A stretch of 5,255 bases of DNA from an uncultured Lachnospiraceae bacterium (GTDB lineage Bacteria > Bacillota > Clostridia > Lachnospirales > Lachnospiraceae). Below the pieces are notes generated by a model that saw nothing but the letters and a program-made list of their open reading frames with translations, made no database searches and was not told the origin of the DNA. Every line of letters begins with the position of its first letter. Position 1 is the stretch's first letter. Location of the stretch: contig CAOKHR010000184.1 of assembly GCA_948468325.1 (NCBI GenBank), positions 1 to 5,255 on the forward strand, given 5' to 3'. The translations under genes were made by a program, and so were the position numbers. Below are positions 1 to 5,255 of this stretch, piece by piece.

Positions 1-8
1 CCCAGCGG

Positions 9-32
9 CCAATTGTATATTTTGTACAACGG
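9..32. repeat. Imperfect inverted repeat downstream of cutC
   Basis: Between the cutC stop and the window edge, arms TTGTA (13-17) and TACAA (25-29) flank a 7-nt spacer. The outer bases CCAA (9-12) and CGG (30-32) nearly continue the symmetry. The right part also contains the perfect 8-bp palindrome TTGTACAA (22-29). It could be an operator for the next gene or a weak hairpin. No T-run follows it within the window on the transcribed strand, so it is not a clear terminator. Confidence 0.3.
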
Positions 33-52
33 ACGTTTTCGAACAGATTCTT

Positions 53-787
53 TCACAAAACTTCTCTTGCTTTTCGTATCTGCGCCTCGTCCGTTCGGAA
101 AATATCAAATTCACTCAATCCGGGAATCCCCATATTCACACGTTCATTCCGGTAAACCATGCCGCTGTTTATAATTTCTTTTCCGGACATATGAAAGCTT
201 GCTTTTGCAAGCTCATCTTTTAACTCTGCACTCACCGATGCATTTACACCGGCTCCGACAAGAAGCTCTATCCTGTCTCCGGCCAAATCGGAAAGCCTCT
301 TTAAAACTTCCCTGCCTTCCATGCAGTTTGCCGCCTGTCCGGAAGTAAGTACCGTGTCTATGCCAAGATCGATCGCTTCCAAAAGAGTCTGGTACGGATC
401 TTTGCATACGTCAAATGCCCGATGCAGCGTCATATGAATACCGTCCGCACGTTCCCGCAGCATCTTCATTCTCTCCAGATTAAGAGAACCATCCGGCAAA
501 AGACAGCCTGTCACTACGCCGTCTGCCCCCAGCTCTCGAAACATTTCTATATCCTCTGCAATCATTTCAAATTCCGCATCCGTATATAAAAAATCTCCGA
601 AACGGGGACGGATTAAAACATTTAATTCTATGTTGCACGCCCGCCTTATTTGTTTAAACTGACTGACTCCCGGCGTCGTCCCTCCAATCACAAGATTTGC
701 GCAGACTTCCAGACGGTCTGCACCTGCCCTTTGCGCAATCACTGCAGATTCCACGGAATCCACGCAGACTTCTAATTTTCTTCCCAT
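53..787 (-). CDS. cutC: CutC family TIM-barrel protein (copper homeostasis family)
   Basis: This cytoplasmic TIM-barrel protein has 244 residues, normal for the family (PF03932). Landmarks are LEVCVDS (5-11), AGADRLEVCANLVIGGTTP (21-39), IRPRFGDFLY (59-68), VTGCLLPDG (92-100), TLHRAFDVC (120-128), TSGQ (148-151) and GAGVN (178-182), all matching E. coli CutC in order. The family is named for copper tolerance, but its biochemical activity is not settled; in E. coli the copper and envelope phenotypes were later attributed largely to MicL, an sRNA from the cutC 3' region. It is unrelated to choline TMA-lyase, also called CutC. The start rests on a good AGGAGA site 7 nt upstream and on the family N terminus. 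It follows the kinase by 28 nt and is probably the last gene of the visible unit. No copper-related gene is nearby, so the context gives no support for a metal role. Confidence 0.94.
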   Translation of the reverse strand: MGRKLEVCVDSVESAVIAQRAGADRLEVCANLVIGGTTPGVSQFKQIRRACNIELNVLIRPRFGDFLYTDAEFEMIAEDIEMFRELGADGVVTGCLLPDGSLNLERMKMLRERADGIHMTLHRAFDVCKDPYQTLLEAIDLGIDTVLTSGQAANCMEGREVLKRLSDLAGDRIELLVGAGVNASVSAELKDELAKASFHMSGKEIINSGMVYRNERVNMGIPGLSEFDIFRTDEAQIRKAREVL

Positions 788-794
788 CCTCTGT

Positions 795-800
795 TCTCCT
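795..800 (-). promoter_or_regulatory. Ribosome binding site of cutC
   Basis: AGGAGA lies 7 nt before the ATG at 787, in the 28-nt gap after the kinase stop codon. It selects this ATG over the upstream in-frame ATG at 985, which lies inside the kinase gene and would add 66 residues not found in the family. Confidence 0.85.
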
Positions 801-815
801 TTCCCTTCTTCCCGT

Positions 816-1808
816 TTAAAAGAATTCTCTTCCAAGCGAAAGCTCCACCCTCGTACCTTCTCCTTCTTTTGATGTAATCCGGATGCCGTGTGAAAGAGAA
901 TCCAGAATTTTTTTTGAAAGATACAGACCGATGCCCGTGGATTTTTCCTGCGCTCTTCCATTAAATCCGGTAAATCCCCTTTCATAAATTCTGGGAATAT
1001 CTTCCGCCGCTATGCCCCTTCCGGTATCTTCAATGACAAGCGTCATTTCTTTATCTTTATCCATATAAATGAAAATCGAACCCTGATCCGTATATTTGAG
1101 TGCATTTGATAAAATCTGCTTTAAAACGAACAAGAGCCATTTTTTATCTGTTACCACAATGACGTCAGACTCTGTCATCTGCAGCGCAATTCTTTTTGAA
1201 ACAAACATTCTGGCAAAATATTTTACTGCCTGCTTTACAATCCCAAACAACGGATATTGCTGCAGCAGCAAATCTGCATGCATCGTCTCAATCCGTACAT
1301 ACTGCAGTAAAACGTCCACATACTGCTCAATTTCAAACAAACGGCAGGAAAGCTCCCTGCGCCTTTTGTCCGTATTTTCTTTTAGCCCCTCTTCCAGCAA
1401 AAGCTTCATCGCCGTAACCGGCGTTTTCATCTGATGCGCCCACACCGTTACATACTCCTGACTGCTAAATTGCTTTTCCCTGCTTTCCCTGACATATTCC
1501 TGATGAGACAGGTATAGCTTCTGCAGCAGGCGCTGATAGTCCTCTTCGATCTGATTTTTTGCATCGGGCAGATATTCCAGAGTCTCATCTATCTGTGTAA
1601 TAGGCTCCTGCAGACGCCTGTGCTTTTTTGCAAATTTTCTGTAATCCCAGATCGCAAACAGAGTAAAAAATACAAAACATAAAAGGGCCGGATACCAGAT
1701 ATACACCAATTCTACCTCTGTCAGAAAAAAGCAGAGTGAAAAAATTCCGACAAAAACAACATCCAGAAATATCCTTCTCTTTTTTTGCCTGAAATATCCA
1801 TGCATCAT
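816..1808 (-). CDS. Sensor histidine kinase, intramembrane-sensing (BceS-like) type
   Basis: This 330-residue membrane kinase is the presumed partner of the overlapping response regulator. Two hydrophobic helices (about 13-30 and 34-54) are joined by a loop of only a few residues, with no PAS, HAMP or extracellular sensor domain. This is the layout of BceS-type intramembrane-sensing kinases, which typically read the state of a BceAB-type ABC transporter rather than a ligand directly. A linker helix (about 60-115) leads to the dimerisation domain with VWAHQMKTPV, phosphoacceptor His125. The ATPase domain has the N box QILSNALKYT (Asn235), DTGRGI (261-266), the F-box-like region RIYERGFTG and the G2 motif STGIGLYLSKKI (290-301). 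The residue after His125 is Gln rather than the Glu/Asp usual in HisKA kinases, a variant I believe recurs in this subgroup. No transporter gene is visible in the window. Kinase identity is certain; the stimulus is unknown. Confidence 0.93.
   Translation of the reverse strand: MMHGYFRQKKRRIFLDVVFVGIFSLCFFLTEVELVYIWYPALLCFVFFTLFAIWDYRKFAKKHRRLQEPITQIDETLEYLPDAKNQIEEDYQRLLQKLYLSHQEYVRESREKQFSSQEYVTVWAHQMKTPVTAMKLLLEEGLKENTDKRRRELSCRLFEIEQYVDVLLQYVRIETMHADLLLQQYPLFGIVKQAVKYFARMFVSKRIALQMTESDVIVVTDKKWLLFVLKQILSNALKYTDQGSIFIYMDKDKEMTLVIEDTGRGIAAEDIPRIYERGFTGFNGRAQEKSTGIGLYLSKKILDSLSHGIRITSKEGEGTRVELSLGREFF
1805..1808 (-). other. ATGA stop/start overlap between response regulator and histidine kinase
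   Basis: The kinase ATG (1808-1806) overlaps the regulator TGA (1807-1805). The nearest purine-rich stretch, AAGGGA, lies about 13 nt upstream of the ATG, too far for a good ribosome binding site. Kinase synthesis therefore probably depends on translational coupling. A second in-frame ATG at 1805 is an alternative start that differs by one residue. Confidence 0.85.
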
Positions 1809-2476
1809 ACCAGATAACCAATCCCTTTTTTTGTAATGATAAAATCCAGAGCACCGATGTCATTTAACTTTTTGCGGATTCTGGCTACGTTTACCGTCAG
1901 CGTATTGTCATCAATAAAGCTCTCGCTCTCCCAAAGGTGCATGATAATTGCATCTCTTGATACCATTTCTCCCGCATTTTCCATCAAAAGCTGCAAAATT
2001 TTAAATTCGTTGCGGGTCAGTGCCGCAGAATGCTCCCCATAAAATATTTCGGCATCGGATAAATTCAGACGAAGCCCCTTATGTTCCAAAATATTTACCT
2101 GTCCCGTAAAACAATAGCTTCTGCGCAGTATTGCATTAATCTTTGCCGTCAGTACAGAAAGCGAAAACGGCTTTGCTATAAAATCGTCTCCGCCCATCTC
2201 CATCGCCGTCACAATATTCATGTCGTCATCTGCCGAAGACAGAAACACAATGGGAACTTTTGAGAATTTCCGGATTTCACTGCACCAGTAAAACCCATTG
2301 TAATAGGGGAGTTTTATATCCAGAAGGATTAAATCCGGCTGATATTTTATGACCTCTGACGCAATCTGCCGGAAATCCTCCACACAGTGCACCGCAAAAT
2401 CCCATTTTTCCAGATGCTCTTTTTCTACCCGTGCAATGTCTTTATCATCTTCCACAATCAATATTTTGTATCCCAT
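1805..2476 (-). CDS. OmpR/PhoB-family response regulator, BceR-like
   Basis: This cytoplasmic two-component transcription factor has 223 residues, normal for the family. The receiver domain (about 1-120) has the acidic pair D10/D11, phosphoacceptor D53 in LLDIKLP, the switch residue S80 and K102 in AKPF. The stretch PFSLSVLTAKINAILRR resembles BceR/GraR-type regulators of antibiotic-peptide stress. The winged-helix DNA-binding domain (about 125-223) includes LTRNEFKILQLL, a recognition-helix segment NTLTVNVARIRKKL and the ending TKKGIGYLV. All phosphorylation residues are present, so it should be functional. It follows the hydrolase by 21 nt, and its TGA overlaps the ATG of the kinase, its presumed partner. 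I found no convincing promoter in the hydrolase 3' end. The target genes cannot be read from the sequence; the adjacent hydrolase is a candidate by position only. The family is certain; the BceR-like subgroup is likely. Confidence 0.93.
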   Translation of the reverse strand: MGYKILIVEDDKDIARVEKEHLEKWDFAVHCVEDFRQIASEVIKYQPDLILLDIKLPYYNGFYWCSEIRKFSKVPIVFLSSADDDMNIVTAMEMGGDDFIAKPFSLSVLTAKINAILRRSYCFTGQVNILEHKGLRLNLSDAEIFYGEHSAALTRNEFKILQLLMENAGEMVSRDAIIMHLWESESFIDDNTLTVNVARIRKKLNDIGALDFIITKKGIGYLV

Positions 2477-2488
2477 CCTCCTGCACCT
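2477..2488 (-). promoter_or_regulatory. Double Shine-Dalgarno before the response regulator
   Basis: The coding strand reads AGGTGCAGGAGG directly followed by ATG. The strong AGGAGG (2482-2477) abuts the start with no spacing and is probably too close for that ATG. The weaker AGGTG (2488-2484) sits 7 nt away, at normal distance. The ATG at 2476 is still preferred because the protein then begins MGYKILIVEDD, the standard receiver-domain start. Confidence 0.6.
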
Positions 2489-2497
2489 GACTCGTTT

Positions 2498-3739
2498 TTA
2501 ATAAAATACGTGATTTCCGATTACCGTACCTTCCACACCGGAAGACGCCCTGCAAAAATACAAAAAACTGACATTCGTGCCGCCGGAAAGCGCTGCGCCG
2601 GCCGCTTTCGTACAGCTTGCCGCAGCTCCTCTTGCCAAAACAACTGCAAACCGTCCGCTGGCTACCGGAGAAAACTGACCTCCCTGATAAATCACACCTG
2701 AAACCGTATTCGGAAAGCTTCCGCTTCTGACACGGTTTACTACGACGCTGGCAACTGCTAACTGCCCTTCATAACTTTCTCCGCCGGCCTCACATTCTAC
2801 CAACGCGGCAAGCATCGCAAGATCACTGGCATTTGATGTAACCGGCCCGCCGCCGGAACCGCCTGTACCCGTACTGCCGGAGCCGCCCGATCCTTCGTTA
2901 TTTTCTTTTTGTTTTTCTGTCTCTTTTTTCTGTTCGGCTTTCCTTTTCTCCTCTGCTTTTCTCTGCTCTACCGCTTTTTTTCTGGCTTCTTCGGCTTTCT
3001 TTCGTTCCAGCTCTTCTTCATATGCTTTCATTTTGGCAATCTGTGCTTCATAACCGTTGACTGTTTCCTGTGCATCCGAAATTTCATCCTGTTTCACCTG
3101 AATGCTCTGCTGCGTTTTTGCGATCAGACTGCCCACTTCTTCTTTCTTCTGCTCCATGCTCTTTTGCATCACAACCAGCTCTTTTTCTTCCATCTGCAAA
3201 TCTTTCTTTTTTTGGGAAATCTGTCTGCAGGTTTCTTCATAAGCATCCAGCATCTGCCTGTCATAACGATTTATATCTTCCACATATTCCGCTCTGTTTA
3301 AAATATCTGCCAGAGAACTGCTTCCCAGAAATACAGACGCTAAATCAATGCCCCCGTTTTCATAAATAAAACGAATGCGGAGCTTCATGCTCTCATACTG
3401 GCTCTCTTTTGTTCCCTCTGCTTCTTTGAGTTCCCGGGAAGTTGTTTCGATTTCTGCTTCCTTTTCTGTAATCTGTATTTCCAGATCATTCATCTGTGCA
3501 GACACATCTGACAGCTGCTGGTTTAATTCAGAAAGTTCCCCTTTCAGCTGGTTTTCTTCTTCTTTTAATGAACCGACTTTTTCTTTGGCATTTTCCTTCT
3601 GTTCTTCCAGTTCATTAATTTTTTTCCCTGTATTTTTCAGTTTATCACTTGTCTGGGAAGCTGCCGCATCCCAGGATACGGTCAAAAGAACTGCCCCCAT
3701 TGCCAGATATACAAAGTTCTTTAAAAAAATTTTTTTCAT
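2498..3739 (-). CDS. Secreted cell-wall hydrolase: PcsB-like coiled coil plus SleB-type hydrolase domain
   Basis: This is a predicted exported peptidoglycan hydrolase of 413 residues, numbered from the ATG at 3739. A signal peptide has KK at 2-3, a hydrophobic core at about 9-23 and likely cleavage after AAA (25-27). Long coiled coils span about 30-105 and 158-245, around a PcsB/CwlO-type segment with RFIYENGG (123-130) and LNRAEYV (147-153). A Lys/Glu/Arg/Ala-rich helix (about 247-281) and a Gly/Ser/Thr linker (283-298) lead to a SleB/CwlJ-like hydrolase_2 domain (about 303-413). That domain carries ECEAGGESYEGQ; Glu317 matches the catalytic glutamate of the EARGE motif in SleB lytic transglycosylases. 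It ends GNHVFY, a usual end for this domain. The name SleB would mislead, because nothing indicates a spore role; vegetative wall remodelling is equally likely. A 4-nt overlap with carB and a 21-nt gap to the response regulator suggest co-transcription. The domain assignment is firm; the substrate bond and biological role are inferred. Confidence 0.9.
   Translation of the reverse strand: MKKIFLKNFVYLAMGAVLLTVSWDAAASQTSDKLKNTGKKINELEEQKENAKEKVGSLKEEENQLKGELSELNQQLSDVSAQMNDLEIQITEKEAEIETTSRELKEAEGTKESQYESMKLRIRFIYENGGIDLASVFLGSSSLADILNRAEYVEDINRYDRQMLDAYEETCRQISQKKKDLQMEEKELVVMQKSMEQKKEEVGSLIAKTQQSIQVKQDEISDAQETVNGYEAQIAKMKAYEEELERKKAEEARKKAVEQRKAEEKRKAEQKKETEKQKENNEGSGGSGSTGTGGSGGGPVTSNASDLAMLAALVECEAGGESYEGQLAVASVVVNRVRSGSFPNTVSGVIYQGGQFSPVASGRFAVVLARGAAASCTKAAGAALSGGTNVSFLYFCRASSGVEGTVIGNHVFY
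3723..3736 (-). repeat. A7T7 homopolymer tract at codons 2-6 of the hydrolase gene
   Basis: On the coding strand, seven A are followed directly by seven T just after the ATG (codons Lys-Lys-Ile-Phe-Leu). The tract is self-complementary and close to the start codon, so a one-base slip would frameshift the signal peptide. It may simply reflect Lys-Lys plus hydrophobic codons in an AT-leaning signal sequence. Confidence 0.8.
3736..3739 (-). other. ATGA stop/start overlap between carB and the hydrolase gene
   Basis: The hydrolase ATG (3739-3737) and the carB TGA (3738-3736) share four bases. This arrangement typically allows terminating ribosomes to reinitiate, and it places both genes on one transcript. 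Confidence 0.9.
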
Positions 3740-5255
3740 CTGCAATCACCTTTAAATCCTGCAATTGTACTGATGTCTACCGGTGTCAGCGTTTTATCTG
3801 CCATCTCAAGACTTCTTGCCAGAGCATTCGCCGTATCCATTGCCGTGATGCAGTATACCCCTGTCTCAATGGCATTTCTCCGAATCAAAAATCCGTCTCT
3901 GCTCTTGTCTCCGTTTCCCTGTGTCGGTGTATCAATGACCAGATCAATCTTATGTCCCAGAATCAAATCCATTACATTCGGGGATTCCTGCGTAATCTTA
4001 TTGACACGCAGCGCTTCTGCGCCATGTTCATTCAAATATTTCGCCGTACTTCTCGTGGCATAAATTTTATATCCCAAAGCCGCAAAACGTTTTGCCACTT
4101 CTACGGCTTCCGGCTTGTCCGCATCTTTTACCGTCATAATCATCTGCTTATACTTTGGAAGTGTTACGCCTGCCCCTAAGAAAGCCTTATATAAAGCCTC
4201 ATCAAAACTTTTCGCAATTCCAAGGCATTCTCCGGTAGATTTCATCTCCGGTCCCAGAGAGATTTCCGCTCCCCGAAGTTTTTCAAAAGAAAATACCGGA
4301 ATTTTAACTGCAATGTAATCTCCTTCGGACGCCAGTCCCACAGGATACCCCATTTCTTTTAACGTATTTCCAATCATTACTTTTGTCGCCAGATCCACGA
4401 TTGGAATTCCTGTCACTTTGCTGATATAAGGTACCGTTCTGGAAGAACGGGGATTGACCTCAATCACATAAACTTCTTCCTCCATGACAATAAACTGGAT
4501 GTTGATAAGCCCTACGACGTGAAGCGCCCGTGCTAAGCGCTTCGTATACTCTGTAAGCGTTTCCTTCACGTTTTCGCTGATTGTGGAAGCCGGATAAACG
4601 GAAATACTGTCGCCCGAATGAATGCCTGTCCGCTCGATATGCTCCATAATTCCGGGAATTAAAATATCTGTGCCGTCGCACACTGCATCCACTTCAATTT
4701 CCTTGCCCTGCAGATATTTATCTACAAGAATCGGGTGATCCTGTGCAATCCGGTTGATGATGCCGATAAATTCTTCGATTTCCTGATCGTTATAGGCTAT
4801 TTTCATTCCCTGCCCGCCAAGCACATACGAAGGGCGTACCAAAACAGGATAACCCAGACGGTTTGCCACCTCTTTTGCCTCTTCTGCCGTAAATACGGTC
4901 CCTCCGGCAGCTCTTGGGATTTTTGTTTTCTCTAAAATACGGTCAAACAACTCACGGTCTTCCGCGGCGTCTACATCTTCTGCTTTCGTTCCGTAAATCT
5001 TTACGCCCATCTTCATCAGGCTTTCCGTCAGTTTAATTGCTGTCTGTCCTCCGAACTGAACGACAGCTCCGTCCGGTTTTTCAATATTTACGATACTTTC
5101 CACGTCTTCCGGCGTCAGCGGCTCAAAATACAGCTTATCTGCCACGTCGAAATCCGTGGAAACTGTCTCCGGATTGTTGTTGATAATAATCGTTTCAAAC
5201 CCTTCTTTTTTAAATGCCCATGTACTGTGTACACAACAGTAATCAAATTCAATTC
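3736..5255 (-). CDS. carB: Carbamoyl-phosphate synthase large subunit, C-terminal half (5' end outside window)
   Basis: This is the ammonia/ATP-dependent large subunit that makes carbamoyl phosphate for pyrimidine and arginine synthesis in the cytoplasm, working with the glutaminase subunit CarA. The frame stays open to the window edge: 505 complete codons are visible, beginning IEFDYCCVH. The GTG at 5145 is therefore an internal valine, not the start. The family is usually about 1,060-1,070 residues, so slightly under half is present. The visible part is the second ATP-grasp (carbamate-phosphorylating) unit. In visible-residue numbering it contains NNNPETVSTDFD (25-36), GGQT (68-71), RPSYVLGGQGM (140-150), EVDAVCDG (187-194) and IEVNPRSSRT (264-273). 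An MGS-like allosteric domain follows from about residue 367; ATRST (399-403) and VNK (417-419) align with E. coli effector-site residues T974/T977 and K993. It looks intact to its TGA stop, which overlaps the next gene's ATG. Assignment is very secure from the motifs. Confidence 0.97.
   Translation of the reverse strand, partial: IEFDYCCVHSTWAFKKEGFETIIINNNPETVSTDFDVADKLYFEPLTPEDVESIVNIEKPDGAVVQFGGQTAIKLTESLMKMGVKIYGTKAEDVDAAEDRELFDRILEKTKIPRAAGGTVFTAEEAKEVANRLGYPVLVRPSYVLGGQGMKIAYNDQEIEEFIGIINRIAQDHPILVDKYLQGKEIEVDAVCDGTDILIPGIMEHIERTGIHSGDSISVYPASTISENVKETLTEYTKRLARALHVVGLINIQFIVMEEEVYVIEVNPRSSRTVPYISKVTGIPIVDLATKVMIGNTLKEMGYPVGLASEGDYIAVKIPVFSFEKLRGAEISLGPEMKSTGECLGIAKSFDEALYKAFLGAGVTLPKYKQMIMTVKDADKPEAVEVAKRFAALGYKIYATRSTAKYLNEHGAEALRVNKITQESPNVMDLILGHKIDLVIDTPTQGNGDKSRDGFLIRRNAIETGVYCITAMDTANALARSLEMADKTLTPVDISTIAGFKGDCR
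3746..3751 (-). promoter_or_regulatory. Ribosome binding site of the cell-wall hydrolase, inside the carB 3' end
   Basis: AGGTGA lies 6 nt before the ATG at 3739. It decides the start: the in-frame TTG at 3745 would directly abut this site, with no usable spacing, so the ATG two codons later is preferred. The site itself encodes part of the last carB codons (Gly-Asp), so hydrolase translation is probably coupled to carB termination. Confidence 0.75.

Noticed and set aside
788..985. N-terminal extension of cutC from the upstream ATG at 985
   Set aside because: It runs through the 3' end of the kinase gene, has no family similarity, and the ATG at 787 has a well-spaced AGGAGA site and the expected CutC N terminus.
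1585..1863. Minus-strand 92-residue ORF at the regulator/kinase junction
   Set aside because: It is an alternate frame over two clearly functional genes, with no motif and no need for a frameshift explanation.
2477..2620. Promoter for the two-component genes in the hydrolase 3' end
   Set aside because: AT-rich TATTTT/TATTAA elements exist near 2500, but no matching -35 hexamer sits at suitable spacing.
2909..3301. Plus-strand 130-residue ORF rich in Phe and Leu, resembling a membrane protein
   Set aside because: It is the antisense of the Lys/Glu-rich coiled coil and charged helix, which automatically yields Phe/Leu codons; no ribosome binding site or family motif was seen.
3740..3745. TTG start for the hydrolase two codons upstream of the ATG
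   Set aside because: It directly abuts the AGGTGA site, so spacing is too short; the ATG at 3739 has 6-nt spacing and gives a typical MKK signal peptide start.
3649..4179. Plus-strand 176-residue ORF opposite carB and the hydrolase start
   Set aside because: It lies antisense to well-conserved coding sequence, has no recognisable domain, and spans two genuine genes.
5143..5145. GTG as the start of a shorter carB
   Set aside because: The frame continues to the window edge with conserved CarB sequence (IEFDYCC, NNNPETVSTDFD), so this GTG is internal.

Overview
The window looks like a stretch of a low-to-moderate GC Firmicutes chromosome, most likely Clostridia of the Lachnospiraceae type. The evidence is strong AGGAG/AGGTG ribosome binding sites, a secreted protein pairing a PcsB-like coiled coil with a SleB-type hydrolase domain, and a two-component system of the short BceRS type. 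This placement is inferred from protein style, not from a database match. All real genes lie on the minus strand, so transcription runs from high to low coordinates.

Layout in transcription order: (1) 5255-3736, the C-terminal half of carB, the large subunit of carbamoyl-phosphate synthetase, cut by the window edge. (2) 3739-2498, a secreted cell-wall hydrolase whose ATG overlaps the carB stop by 4 nt. (3) 2476-1805, an OmpR/PhoB-family response regulator, 21 nt further on. (4) 1808-816, a sensor histidine kinase with two membrane helices and almost no extracellular loop, overlapping the regulator by 4 nt. (5) 787-53, a CutC family TIM-barrel protein, 28 nt further on. The last 52 bases (52-1) hold a short inverted repeat and no recognisable gene. 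No gene-free stretch exceeds 300 bases, and I saw no RNA gene, mobile element or CRISPR array.

The spacing (two ATGA overlaps and gaps of 21 and 28 nt, with no visible terminator or convincing promoter between genes) fits one polycistronic unit, although internal promoters cannot be excluded. The functional mix is the unusual part. A housekeeping pyrimidine/arginine gene is translationally coupled to a peptidoglycan hydrolase, followed by a cell-envelope-type two-component system that lacks the BceAB transporter usually beside it, and then cutC. A plausible but untested reading is that the hydrolase, regulator and kinase form an envelope-sensing module downstream of carB. Nothing here is clearly a wholly new system; the gene arrangement is the part that merits follow-up.
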